Part shown: piece after piece, positions 1-12,459 of the stretch | Layout of the letters: the number at the start of each line of letters is the position of its first letter | Numbering within the stretch: the stretch's first letter is position 1 | NCBI GenBank assembly: GCA_005765155.1 | Contig: VCCP01000003.1 | Coordinates: forward strand, 3,968,001 to 4,032,000 | From: Zelopaecilomyces penicillatus | Taxonomy: Eukaryota; Ascomycota; Sordariomycetes; Hypocreales; Pseudodiploosporaceae | Reading direction: 5' to 3' | DNA length: 64,000 bases | Translations under genes and position numbers: made by a program | Notes under the pieces: model-generated | Databases searched by the model: none | What the model was told of the DNA's origin: nothing | The model's input: the letters and a program-made list of their open reading frames with translations, nothing else

Positions 1-2734
1 GGCAGAAGGGGAGCGAGGTACCAGGTCAACGAGCTCGGGTGCCAGGTAGCCGGGTGTCCTATTACATGTACCAATTGCCTTAAATTGTCAGTTGCAGCGA
101 GTGGTAATGCAGCGTGTTCGTAATGCCTCCAGCCTCCTGGTACCAGACAGCCAAATAATATCGTGCGCCCTGCCTTGGGGAGAGGGGGGGAGGGTGGCAG
201 ACTGGGGCGGGCGCTAGTGCTGGCGTTGGTGCTGGCGCTGGTGCTTAAGATGCACGAACAGGCACTAGCATTGCTACGTAGGGGGCTACGTCGAAGCCTG
301 CACCAGCCCAGTAGGTGGTTGCGGTGGCCCAGTCACAGTGGTACAGAGCCCTGATGATGCCCGCTGGCCGCTACAGGTCCCCCCAAGCCTTTTCCAAGCC
401 CTCTCCAAGCCCCTCTCTCTTTCTATCGGCCGCCACATCCCAGCAACCCTTGGCCAAGGCTTCTGGCAAGGGCGCTTGTACCTTGGGGTACCTGCCCTGC
501 TGGGCCTGCCTCGGGGCACCTTGGTTCCTCACCACTCCAAAGCTTCAACTCCTCTCTTCTCACGCAATCCAACCACCACCCCAGTCTGCGGAATGTGGGC
601 AAACCCCTGCAACGGCCACGCAGAGAATGTACTGGATGGAATTATGTACATGCGCACAAGCTGAGCAGCACACCACGGCAACATGTCTTCGTCCCGCCTC
701 AGGCCAAGCACAGCTGGGTGTGCGCGATGGGTGCGAGATGGGGCCCTCGCTGCATGCTGCACACACATCGCGGACCATCTTATCTTGCAGTTTACCTGTG
801 ATCTGCTGAACGCCCACCTCTCTCTGCAACGACGCGGCGCTTGACCTCACGGGCCTGGCCTGGAACCCCGGCTGGCCCTTCCGCTCTTCTCGCTCGTCGT
901 TCGGATTCTCTTTTTTTTTTTTTCTTTCTCTCCAACCTTTTGTACATCCTCTACTCGCCATCCCATCATCACCCTTCTTCGCCCTCTCGCCGTGCCATCC
1001 TCCTACCGACGTGTGATTGTTGCGCACCCGCAGCAGCAGCAGACACCATCACCACTACCCTGCTGGTACAGCCAGGCGGTCGGCTCTCAAGAGACTAGGC
1101 CAGCCCAGCTACGACTTGTGGCTGCCAGACCAACAGGCAATCGGCTGCGAGTAGCAGAGCCAGAAGAGAGACATCCGCTGTCCAGTGCGGGGCCGACGCA
1201 TCTGCTGCTGTGTAGTGGCCGAAATTGACTAATTGACCTGTTGTCTGATCGACCCGATTCTCCGGCACTCAGAGGCCACTAATTTCATCTCATATCACCA
1301 CGTCTTTGTCCCTCACAACTGTCCTCGGCGTTGTCTCCCTAGATCCAAGCCAGAACACATCTTGCTTGCTCTCACTGGCGACACCGCCGCCGCCGCCCCG
1401 CCGCCGCCCCGCCTTGAACCTAACGCTTCCCGCTGCTATTATCGTTCCTGCTCGTCTCAAGAGCCTCGTGCATCTAGTCTAACGGCTCCGTTTAACCGGT
1501 TTGGCCCGTGCGTGTGACTTGGATCAGCCATCGTCACGCCCCCGTTGCTGTCCCGCCGCGCCACCTGGGGGGCGTTGAAGTGGGCGAGAGACACAGCGAG
1601 ATTGCACAAAGGGCCTGGGCGCTTCCCACCTGGCCCATCGGCTGCTTGAAATCTATTAAGCTTCCCCAGACCTGCCCTTTTGCTACCTGGAATCTAGCAG
1701 CTGGTGTTCGGTGATATCCAGCCCCTGGCATCTCCTTTTCCGATACCCCCCTCACTGCCGCCTCGGGGTTTGATACTCTGCAGCTTCACTCAAACATCGC
1801 CAGCACTGTGAGGAGAATATCACATCATCAGTCGGCGGGGTGCTCTCTTTAATACTTGCTGTCTCATCTGTTCTGATTAGCTCGGTCTGGTCTGTACCTT
1901 GGTCTCCTCTGGGATTCATCATCATCACGCTCTCCTTCCGCAAGTCAGTTTCCGCCCGACCGACTAGATTTCGACGCAGACAACACTTCGCCAAGATCGG
2001 TACTCAATTACGCTTCCAAGAAATCTGATTTTGTCGGCCGCTATCGAGCTTTGCTACCACGCGTCACTCTATTTCTGTCCCTGCGTTCTGACCACCAATT
2101 TACTTGGATTCGCCATTGGAGACGAATATAGAAGCACTAGTCCACTTGGTCTTTCTCTCGAAAAAGGTTCCTTCTCGCGAAACGCAATCTGCAGTCTTTG
2201 GCATCACGAAACCGCTCTGACCCTTGACGCTGGCCGTATTCGATCTGTTGTGGCACTGCGTCGCCGTTTGGTCCACGAGTCACTGCACAACCCCACTCTC
2301 ACACCACACACCCACCCTCTCAACGTCCAGCACGCCACTTGTGAGACCCGACCTTTCACGACATGCAATAGTCTTACGCACAACCGATTGCACCGCACCA
2401 CCTTTTTGCAAAAGTTTGCAAGCCACTTCACGTTTTCGGTCGCAATCGCATTGACCACATCGCTCTATTCTACAAGCTCCTCGCTATCCTCATCATCAGT
2501 GACTTGAGACAGTCACACAGCATATCTGGAGGACTTTGCCTTAGTTGCTCGTCCTAGAGTTTCTTTAAGTTGGCCAGCTGGAGCCTTGTTTCGCCTTACA
2601 AACAATACTGACTCTTTATTGACAAGCTCCGGGCTACCAGCACTACACTTGTCAACTTGCCATCGTTGGAACCATTATATAGAGCTTACTTCATCACAAG
2701 TTCTGCTCCCAAGCACATATTACCCTCTCTAGCC
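1..2734. other. Gene-free leader/promoter region
   Basis: No coding region is supported in this 2.7 kb stretch. Open frames here lack recognisable domains, and several begin only at a non-ATG codon. Pyrimidine-rich tracts (for example around 900-960 and 1830-1930) and a CCG-rich run near 1384-1412 suit a long 5' leader or promoter of the YDR124W-like gene that starts at 2735. The left end may also hold the far upstream region of a gene outside the window. Confidence 0.5.
1384..1412. repeat. CCG-rich simple repeat
   Basis: Short run of CCG triplets interrupted by extra C residues. It lies in the gene-free region upstream of the YDR124W-like gene and is probably non-coding. Confidence 0.6.
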
Positions 2735-4827
2735 ATGGTCCAGGACTGGACGAGGGATGCATTTCCCCGCCAACAAGGGTTTCAACCATACTACCAAGGT
2801 GAAGTTCCCACCCGACAACAATCATTCCAACAGGATCGATATACAGCAGATGTTGTTCCTCGACAGCAGTCGTTCCAACAAGATCGGTGCTTGGAAGGTA
2901 TTGAGGATGCGCGTATGCAAGATGGAAGTGACTTGCGCCGGCAACCTCCTATGGTGAGCATGGTTGCCTCGTTTGAATGAAATGGATTTATGCTTATCAA
3001 TAATTCGAACAGCAAATCGATGATGCTCTAAGATCTCACTGTGGCATCGCCGCTAAGCAGTATTTTGTCGCCGCCATCATGGAAGATGGGAGTCCGATGA
3101 CCTTTTTTAGCCCTAGTCCAGGGGGTCAGAGAATGAGTGAGGCCACTATTCGTCAATTTTTTGATGCAAATAGATTTCGCCAAGTTATGAGCAGAATAGA
3201 ACTGGGTAATGATTCCTGCTGGACGATCTCAATTGCTTCTTGTTACGCTGACCAACTGATATTAGGTGCCGATCCGACGTTGGATGATTCGTTTGGATTT
3301 GAAGACCCCTTTTATGGCCGTCCTGCCACCATCGGCCGAAGCAGAATGCTAGATCGCCGTCGCAGCTCGGTTTTTCAAGACTGGAATGGCAGCCCTGCCC
3401 GACAAGGACGAAAGCGACCTCGGGGCCGTCACCCTATCAACGACGATGACGATGTGCCCATGACTGTATCATCTCGACGGGGGATTAAAATTGGCGACTC
3501 GGACGCTGTCTGGAGTTTTTACGAACAGAGATTTAAGAACTGTCAGCAAACAGCCTGCAAGCTCATCGCGAAAGCTTGGGTCAAGGCAGTGGAGCCGAAG
3601 AAGCAGTCTACCCATCCATATACTGGCAGTGATGAGAAAGCACCAGATTGGTGGCCTAAGCCCTGGGGCCCTACGAAGGACGACAAAGTTCGACACAAGG
3701 AGCCAGATCATTTATATAAACGCGGTAAGTTTTACTTCCTAATCATGGATTAACTACCTTTGAGATTGAAAATACTAAGTCATGGCATTTCAGAACGAGT
3801 CCATCTTCTTGCCCACATCTTGAGGCTAGTTGTAGAGCCTAATGGCAAGCAACACGTTGATATTCAGAAATTGGGATTAAATGTCAAAAAACTAGAGGAA
3901 ACTACTATCGAAGCCCTTTCAGCGTTTTTTATGGATAATGAGACGAACGCCAAGAAACGACCCTACCTCAACGAGATATTCAAAGTCGCGCGACAGGAAG
4001 AGAGGTTCATGAATGGCGAGATTGGTATGCCCCCTCCAAAAATTTAACCCACAATCTTAAAGTATTTATACTAAACTTTCTGGGAAGACGGTTCTACCGA
4101 GATATACGTCATGGCTGAAGACAAAATGCCCGAGGCCTACGCCGATGACGAAGATGAAGCTGGATTTATCAAGGATGAGGAAGAAAACGACCTACAGCGA
4201 TCTAGATCAACAACACATGCTTTGGTACCCACAGCAACAACTGAGACAAGCTCAACAACGAATTTGCGCAACGGATCCTTCATGAATGAGCTTCCTGTGA
4301 GGAGATCTCAGTTCCCTACGCCAATCATGTCTGATCTCTCTGCTCAACATTCTTTTGTCGAGAATGGCGGAATGTCGGTTCACACAGGATCTTCAGTCAA
4401 TACCACCAATGGTAGTCTCACACTAGACATGGTACCGAGTCCTCATGACGCAAGCCGACGCCCGTCAGTGTATAGCGAGTATGCCAGCCCTGGGGGCAAT
4501 ATGTATCCACAGCAATGGCCGCCAGCTTCCGCTGGGCCCAGTGCTTCGCCAATGTATCCATACTCCTCTCAGCCGACCAACTCTCAAACCACGTCTTTTG
4601 TTAATCCGACAGTACCGATGAACAGCAATCAGCCTTTCATGGCAGGCTCATTTGATGCATCCCCAAGGACAGAGTTTGATACCAATGGAAATCCCATGTT
4701 TCGTGCCAGCGACCTGACTCAGGCACCTGTTAGTCAACAAGGCTACAGCTACCTGGCGACAGATGGGCGAGGCTTGAGGGTGATGTCACAAGTTGTGGAC
4801 CCCGTCAACCGTGCGTCGATGCAGTAG
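2735..4827 (+). CDS. YDR124W-like helical-bundle protein (DUF2841 family)
   Basis: Five-exon model: 2735-2953, 3013-3205, 3266-3724, 3794-4024, 4088-4827, giving 613 aa. All phases join in frame. The start is the first ATG of its frame (MVQDW). Roughly residues 215-340 hold the conserved block that begins WSFYEQRFKNCQQTACK and includes a WWP motif, typical of the YDR124W-like helical bundle. The rest is low complexity: a Gln-rich N-terminus with repeated QQSFQQDR, a short basic RKRPRGR patch near the middle, and a Ser/Pro/Asn-rich tail. The family is conserved in ascomycetes; members include yeast YDR124W and a protein of the Aspergillus fumigatus hrmA-associated subtelomeric cluster. Biochemical function is unknown. 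The disordered tails and basic patch are compatible with a nuclear regulator, but that is inference. The second intron (3206-3265) is 60 nt, free of in-frame stops, and has a CTGAC branch site; if retained it would add 20 residues. Confidence 0.85.
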
Positions 4828-7800
4828 TGTGCGTCAGATTTTGGGATTGTCGGACACCAGCCGCAATTGATGGAATGGTAGAGCTGAATTGGCCCTCATT
4901 GCCTTAACGCAAACATTCTTTATGGGGGCAGTTGAATATCGAATATAGACTTTAACGATGACTTTGGTCTGGTTCCAACAGTACAGGGCGCAAATACCGG
5001 GAGGGACTTTTGTCAGATTTCTTTTTATCTTATTATTGTTTCATGTCGTTATCGCACGCACAGCACGTTGAAGCTTCATTACACAGACTCTTTTCTTCCT
5101 GTTGAAAGGCATCTGTAGCCCAGGAGAGGGTAACATTTCGGGCATGTTTGTCATTCAGGGGTGCCTTGCCAAACGATAATCAACAATGGTAGTCAATACC
5201 TGTCACGGCATGCGGCATTTCATTGGAGTTTTAGTTGCATTTTGGCATGGCGAGTGGCGGCGACAATTGTGGGTTGCGACAGCGGACTTTCGGACAGATG
5301 CAGGGGCAACGTTTTTTGAAATGAAAAGAGCATGGCTCATTGACGTTTGGATGCTGGAAACGCTTGATACGTCTGTTTGAACGGAGTTTATTTCTGGGGC
5401 AGCCATGAGGCAAGTTACGGACCGGATTTCGGTCGTGAGGCAGTTTGCGTTTTTCTGTTTAGCGCCGTCAAATTTTGCAACTTTTTTGAAGAGCTATTTT
5501 TTGTTTTTATGGCATAGGCTCCATTCACGACCATGGATGCCAATTTAGCATTGCCTACATACTTGTTTGTGCCTCTTGTGATACGCATGGCAACAACAAA
5601 GCAACATTGAGCCGTTGGTAGCCTCAACATATATTGTTTATGTTGAAAGGGGAGAAACCGTCGTGTTGAAGAAGACGGAAGGTCTCATCGGGATCGAAGT
5701 AACAGGACGAGTTAGCACATAGCACATAATTGTGAGCAGTTACCTGCCTAGAAAGTTATTCTCACGGTGCAGAGGATGTCGAAAGTATCCACTTCTGTTT
5801 CAACTAATACCTAATATTCGTACGGCGTATATTTCTTGACAAACAGTGACCAATGCCTATGCCCTCCCATAGTAGCACCGGATCTTCGGTAACATACATC
5901 CGTTTCACGAACTGGCTATAATGCCCAAAGGGTTATGATGATACAATACCTGTAGGGTGAAGGGAATGACTGCATAGCGTGTGGGTGAATACCTTCATTG
6001 AAGTCGGATCCTAGCCATTGCATTGTTTCTAGCCCAGTGGCGGCAGGTTAGAGGATGGTGCCACGTAGGCTACTAGGCAGAAAGAAGGGGGGTGTGGCGG
6101 CGAAAGAAAGGAAAAAGTAAGATACAAACGGAAAAAGAAGAGAGAGGGAAAGAGAGACAGAGAGAGTTGCTAGGATTTGGTGACGACATTCCTCTTGGGG
6201 GGGCCATGAGCCTAGACCGAAATAAGAAAAGTGTTGTTATTAGTTGCTTGATAATAATCCATGGAAACGGGCTGACATAGTAATAGCAGACATCGTGCTA
6301 TTACTACCGGCGCGGCGAACATACATGATGATAATATAGGGCGGCTGTTGCTTGCCGAGGGGTTCGTGTTCCACAGCCCAGCCCAAATAGTTTTGCGGAG
6401 CTCGTAGTTTAATATGTCTTTTACCCGCCCGCGTGGTTTACCCGTGCTCTAAAAAGCCCCGACCCAGGGAAGTAGCACATGCCTAAGTAGTGTCTAGTTT
6501 GCTGGTGGCGTCCGCCCACTTGCACTACTTTTGGCTGTATACCAGTATCTTGGGTTGTGGCAGAGCAGGACCCGAGTCTCTGGATAGCCGTGGATGGACA
6601 AGGGGGGGGGAGCATGGATGTGGCTGTTAATCGGTGAGCTTACGAAGTACGAAGTAAATAGAGCGTACTATACAGTCACCAGGACTGTTGTGGTAGTCTT
6701 CCTCAAGGCCCATTGCTGATGCTGCATATGCAGGATTATGGCTGGTAATTTGAGTGCTAATATACTTTGGATGAGCATTAGGACGGCTGTCGGTCTGATC
6801 TTGACGACAATGGAATAGGTATGAATCTCTGTCCATGTGGGGAGTCTAGCGTAAGTATGTAGACACTTAGGAGACAGACACACAGGGTCACGGTAGGGCT
6901 TTACATTTCCAGCATTAATCAACCCATGTAACAACTTTGACTTTGAAAGCACTTGAGTAGCAAGCAGGTGGTTCAAAAACAGCCGCGTAAAACTTGCAGT
7001 TCTGCAAGTTTGGTCCTCCCCTATAGATGAGACTATTCGGGTCTCAGCCAAGCCCAACTGCCGAGGCGTTGGCTGCCCTGTCTGTGTGACTTGTGGGCTA
7101 AATAGCAGTGGTTTTGATACGATAGGAATGGAGGGCGTTGTGTATGTAAGTGTGTGTGTAATGATGGACATACCCAGCAAGTGAGTAGGCTATAGTGGTA
7201 GGCTGATAGCAACCAAAAGAGAAGTCGTCATCCAGTCTGCCGGGAGAGAAATAGAACAACGAGGGGGGGGTGTTTCTTTCATCACACCCTCTTTATCAAA
7301 AGACTTGTGGTTGACTCAGCACGACAGATGAGACGAACGGCCGTTTTGAAATAGACAATGAGAGCGACAGCAGGCGCTTCGCCGCCGAGCAGCGAGTGCC
7401 TTGGGGTGAGATTTCTGCCATGGAAAGAGCATGAATCAACCCCGGCCAGCCTTGAATGTCACTCACTTAATTAGGTAGCAGTACTACAACAAAGTATACC
7501 TAGGCGACCAAATAGTGCTGGCTGTAGGCGTCTACTTACATCAATTATTAGTCCCCGTTCTGGCCCGGCCGTTGACCGTTGGCCCGTCCATTAGCGGTTG
7601 CCGTTTGGTGGGTTGACAGGTGGGCGGTCACAAAGCACTGAAGAAGGCAGGCACGGAGGAGTTGGCCTAATTGTTGGTTGGTACCTGCAAGTACCTACAG
7701 CAGGAACGCCCAGTGTCATGGCCAGCCTGTTCTTGGCGACCCTGCCCTGTACGTCAGAACGGTCTGGACTCTGTCCTCGACCTTCTCTCACTCTATCGCT

Positions 7801-10035
7801 CTGTCCTTTCCCATACCATCGCTTTAATGCTGGCTCTGGCTTCCACAATGACGATGTCGCCATTATTTCCTTACCCCCAAAACTGATGCGGCTGCGGCTC
7901 TCGCTCGCTTCCAACCCCCTTTTGCCCAATAACAACACAAAGCAACATCCTTTGCCGTACGTACGAATTATCCATGACTGGTGGCGGACGGGCGGGTGGG
8001 CATGTGGAGAAGGGAGGGACAGGGCAGCGCAGCGCTCCGCAACAAGACCGAGATTCTGGGGCTTGCGCTGTTCCAAACCAAGGCTCTTTCTGCGCCGCAG
8101 GGCGTTGCGGAAATACGCCCGCGCATTTCGGAATCCAGCCCCAAAGAGACATACAATACTATTAGATCAAACGAGAGTGGAGACGGCCAGAAGATCCATT
8201 GGAAAGAGACGGAAATGGTAAAGAACAATGGCAATAATAATGGACCGCATGGTGGGAAAAGGTACAGGGCCAACAGAGTGGAGACACACTCCTTCCCCCC
8301 AAGCCTCCGGAGAGGCGCCGCGGCGCTTCACTAGGTTACAACAACCATCGATATCAATCTTGGATGGACCAAAGGAAACAAAACCCAAAACGTCAAATTT
8401 TTTCCTACGCCCGGGTCCAGCTCCCCAACAAAATAGAAGCCGCCATTGCCGAGGATACGCATATTGAAACCCTTGTTCAGCATACAACCGACCTAGGAGA
8501 TTGAATTGTTGCCCACTCAGGAAGAGAGCCAAATGGCCCAGCGGTGGCTGTTCCAGCATGACACAGTATCAAATCAGGCCACAGGGGCGACGGCTGACTG
8601 GATTGATTGGAAAATCTCTTGACAGTCAGCCGGATTGGAACCCGCCAATTGGAATTCTTCAGCCCGGTAAGTTGGCACCTGTGCGTTTCCGACTATTGTC
8701 TGTAAGGCGGGCGCTGCCAACACTACCACCCACCACCGTCGCCGCGACTCCATCACCAACGAAACTTGCGGATCTTCTGTCCTTTTTTCCCTCCACGTTC
8801 TCCTAACCATTTTCCATCCATATGTACGCCCCCTCCCCTTTGGATCCGTTGGTCCATTAGAGCAGCACTCCACTCTGTCACTCGGTTGGTTTCGGCAACT
8901 AGGGGCTGGGAATCTGTCACGAGTCAAGCCCCCCCCCCTGACCCGAGGAGAATTTGCACACACTAGAAGATGGCCCGTTGTTTTTCCATCATGAGAAAAT
9001 CCACGCTAACTGACCGTTTATGACCATAAAACAGAAATCTCCGTTGAATACCCACACAAGTACGATCATATTGTGGAAGTCGTCGTAACTGGTTGCGAAC
9101 CTAGCTAGTCTAGTGCAAGGTACGACTTTGCCTAAAGACAGGAGGACGCCGTTGCCCGTCCAAACCCGGCCCCATTCCGGCTCATTGCCTGAGTGTAACG
9201 GCACGGCGCTCCGGAACCGCCCATGATGAAAGATTCTTCTTGTAGGAATTCAAACCGCGGACAACATGAATCGAAGCAAATACCACAACTTAGGGACTCC
9301 GCCATGGCATGATACACCCGGCGTCCATTCACAATGTAGACCCACCTTGAATCGGCCAACAACCTGCAGCTCGCATCTGCACATGTTGTACAACGGCACT
9401 TGTTCCGGGGAGATGCAAACGCCGGTTCCGCAGCCTATCTAAGCTTGCCAAGGTCACATTGACCTGACAAGTAGAACCGTCACGGAGGGCTTGTCTATCT
9501 ACCATAGCATGGCATTGCAGGATGGGCATTCACAAACAGGGATGGTTATTGACTCACCGAAGTGCAGTATTGAATTGTAAACCAAGGTATCCCGCGTCAA
9601 TTTCTGGCAAGCGCGCAGGCTACAGACATATCAAAATAAATACCTACGTAAGATAATCAATTACAAGCCACCGCCAAGTAGGACCTCGGATGTCTTCCGT
9701 TGCAACCTTCCAGAGCCCCACTGGCTGGCATTTCACCCCATACAAATCCGCCCAACGCCAAGCTAGACAGAATAAAATTCGGTCTTGGAATAAATCTCTT
9801 CCAAGACCATTACATAGAGGCCTGGGTGATTAGCCACGAATAAGGGGGTGCTGGTCCCCCTCTGTGCAACACGTTCCTTTCATGCAATGGAAAGCGTCAA
9901 CAAGGATTTTTCAACGTCCTCTTCTCCTTCACCGTTGACTAACCTACCACTGCTTCATCGCGACGAGTGATAACAGCGAAGGGCGATAGCCTAGACAACT
10001 CCCGGGGGCAACGATTCACACACTAGCTGCGGCCC
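4828..10035. other. 5.2 kb gene desert
   Basis: No ORF with recognisable domain content on either strand. The longest open frames (6668-7180 minus, 7598-8221 plus) begin at non-ATG codons and have low-complexity products. The first few hundred bases should be the 3' UTR of the YDR124W-like gene and the last few hundred the 3' UTR of the CBF1-like gene, since the two genes converge. G-runs occur near 6600-6610 and 7262-7270. No tRNA-like T-loop could be fitted. A non-coding RNA cannot be excluded. Confidence 0.5.
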
Positions 10036-11116
10036 CTAGCCTGATGGAACGCCAGTGTCGCTCTCCTCTTTTGGTTGTGGTGGCTCAAGGCCAGCGTTCT
10101 GGGCAACTCTTTTCCACGTTTCCAGTTCCCGGTACAGCCGTTCGCATTCCTGCTTGAGTTTGTCGTTGGATGCGCTGAGCTCGGTGATAGCCTGTTCTGT
10201 CAAGAGCTTCTCCAGAGTCCACTTTTCAATGTTCTGCTGTTCGTTCTCCTTCAGCTGGTTGATGAAAGTCACTGCACGTTGTAGAATAGAGCCCTTGTTC
10301 TTCTCACACCCTGGCACAATTTTGGCCAGCTCATTGATTCCTTCGTTGATTGTCTCACGCCTACGTCGTTCCACTGCCACCATGTAATTAGCATCCGTTC
10401 GCACCCCCTTGTATGGTTGCGTCATATATCTTACCTTCCTTGTGATTATCTTTTCTCATCTTGTGCCATTCCTCGGATCCAACACTGGGTTTCGGGTTTG
10501 ATGTAGATACTGGCGTAGAGTACCTATGAGTCTGCTGTGGAACCCCATTTGGAGGAGGTGGCGGAGGTGGCTGGTGGTTCCCAGTAACCGTGGGGTCCAA
10601 GATCCCATCGGACTGTGTCACATCAGGATTGAACGTGTTATCGTGGTGTTCATGATGTTCATGGTGGTCATGATGTTCATGATGCTCGTGGTGCTCGTGG
10701 TGCTCGTGGTGTTCGTGGTGCTCATGATGTACGTGGTCGGACTCGGCAACCTGCGCCGCAAATTGTTCTTCGGTTGTTGGTGGCACATGGAGCGTAGGAT
10801 ACATGCCGAGAGCAGCTTGGGCGGTGCTTGTTGCGCTGGAAGGATCTGATGGCTCAGTGTGATCCGCAGCGGCAGCCTGCTGAAGAGCATTGAAGTCGGC
10901 AACATTGACACCACTTGCTGCAGCAGCTTGGGTTGCCTCGATGGCATTCTCGATGAAGGCGGCGGTTTCGGCCACAGATGCCGACATGGTTGCAGGAGGA
11001 GCGGCGCGTTTGGCACGTTGAGAGCCAGGGCTGTCGAGCTCACGCTTTCGCTTTTGACCAGGCGACCCAGGGAAGCCTGAGAGGTCAGTGTGTTCGGTCG
11101 CCATTATATCTGCCAT
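10036..11116 (-). CDS. cbf1: CBF1-type bHLH transcription factor with His-Glu repeat
   Basis: Two exons, complement(10435-11116) and complement(10036-10373), separated by a 61-nt intron with a CTAAT branch site; 339 aa. The intron splits the bHLH basic region, and joining it restores KEVERRRRETINEGINELAK, the Cbf1 signature with the His/Glu/Arg residues that read the CACGTG E-box. A helix-loop-helix (residues about 225-275) is followed by a coiled coil or leucine-zipper-like segment (about 275-320). In yeast, Cbf1 binds CDEI at centromeres and activates methionine/sulfur genes; filamentous homologues are the CpcA-independent CBF1/Cpf1 class. I chose the ATG at 11116; the frame is open seven codons further upstream but only from a TTG, and a second ATG lies at 11104. 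Unusual: residues about 128-158 are an HHE/HHD repeat of about ten units encoded by a 9-bp minisatellite. Confidence 0.9.
10641..10734 (-). repeat. 9-bp minisatellite encoding His-His-Glu repeats
   Basis: About ten copies of a 9-bp unit, read on the minus strand as CAT/CAC CAT/CAC GAG/GAA with occasional GAC, inside exon 1 of the CBF1-like gene. The period keeps the reading frame, so copy-number change would alter tract length without a frameshift. Confidence 0.9.
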
Positions 11117-12116
11117 AGCGCTGAAGGCGGTGGGCAAAAAACTGTGCCGACGGCAATTAGAGGGGCGTCACCCTGCAGGTTTATCCGAGCAGGGGGTGAA
11201 AGACACCAGACACTGTCGAAAGAGGATCAAGACTTGCAGCTGGTAATGATCGTCCAACAATCGAGTTCTACAATGCATAGCATGGTTAGAAATAGTTGAG
11301 AGTGCAAGTCATGATAATCATGTGTGAGCATAAGGCAAGAGAAATGAGGAAAGCTAGGCGAAAAGAAATAATTATCTTATTTCTCTCACTTCAGTTTCAA
11401 CACACTTGTGAATGAAGCGAAGCCGCTGCCGGCCTCTGGTCCAAAGGGCATATGATGGCAGTTGGCGGGCGGGGCATGAAGCTGGTGCCCGAGTGCTGCT
11501 GTCAACGTGGCCCAATATCGACACCAAAAGTGCCTGCGCAAGAGTGATGCAGAATCGAATAATTTCGTCGGGGTTGACGGATAACGTTGGTGCATCAAAT
11601 TGTGGCATGGAAGCGCAGCAGTTCAGGCTCGCTCATGCAGGCGTGCTCACTTAAGCCAACCTCAATAGGATAGATGTCTTGACAAGCATCACCGCCGTGA
11701 CGGTCGCAATGACAGTCGCGATGACGATAGCAGCCATGCAAATCCCCGAACCCGTCTCATCAGCCGATCAACAGCGACTGTGAATCTGTCGCGTTCGCGT
11801 ACCCAAGGTAGGAGCTTGGGCAGGAACTGAATGCACCAGCGAAGCAAGCCAGGTAGCAAGGTAAGAAATGCATCACAATAGGAACCGCATCGCGAGGGCG
11901 ACGGTGCATCTTCAAAACAGCGCAAAGAAAAACTTTTTTCAGGGCTGCGGGAAGCGTGGCGATGTTTTCATGGCGGCGCTGGAAATTCGGCCCAGAGCCA
12001 TTTGAAGGTATCGTGAGGGAAACGCAGCAGTAGGGCAGCAGTAGGAGCGCATGGAAAGGACATACATACCGCGAAGATCATGTGCTTGCGACCGGCCAGA
12101 TCACGGGTTGACGTCT

Positions 12117-12122
12117 CACGTG
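12117..12122. promoter_or_regulatory. CACGTG E-box, upstream of CBF1-like gene
   Basis: Palindromic CACGTG, the core recognised by Cbf1-type bHLH proteins, about 1.0 kb upstream of the CBF1-like ATG. A second copy is at 12454-12459. Autoregulation is possible, but such hexamers occur by chance at about one per 4 kb. Confidence 0.35.
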
Positions 12123-12453
12123 TTTTGCGTGATCAATCTCGTGATATCGCGTCAGACCAAGAACGATCGTATAAGACAGCAGGAAGGTCCTTCAAAGTCG
12201 CAGAAAACCCGCAATAAATAAAAGACGAGCTCTGACGAGGACAAGAACTTAAAAAAAAGACAGACTCTCGCGATTTCTGATGGGGAAGAGCGTCAGAGAA
12301 ATAAAAACCAAACAAGGTGAGAGATGTTATGCTACGGGGATCGGATTCGCTCAGTTGGCGCGAGAGGCAGGGCGAGAGGCCAGAGGACTTGGGACTTGCG
12401 AGTGAATGCCTGGGGGGAACGAGTCGGGTCACGCGGCAGGGAGAGGGAGGCAA

Positions 12454-12459
12454 CACGTG
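12454..12459. promoter_or_regulatory. Second CACGTG E-box upstream of CBF1-like gene
   Basis: Second CACGTG about 1.34 kb upstream of the CBF1-like start. Its meaning is uncertain for the same statistical reason as the first copy. Confidence 0.3.

Noticed and set aside
315..809. 164-residue open frame near the left end
   Set aside because: Low-complexity Ser/Pro/Thr/Cys composition, overlapped by several other open frames, and no domain.
2031..2507. 158-residue plus-strand open frame
   Set aside because: It starts at TTG, has His/Thr/Ser-rich low-complexity content and overlaps other open frames in a probable leader.
6668..7180. 170-residue minus-strand open frame in the gene desert
   Set aside because: Opens at a non-ATG codon; no recognisable domain, no splice context.
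7598..8221. 207-residue plus-strand open frame
   Set aside because: Begins at TTG, first ATG 40 codons in, Arg/Pro/Ser-rich with no domain; several other frames are open here too.
9245..9262. GAATTCAAACC resembling a reverse-strand tRNA T-loop
   Set aside because: The invariant C56 position is changed and no cloverleaf can be drawn around it.
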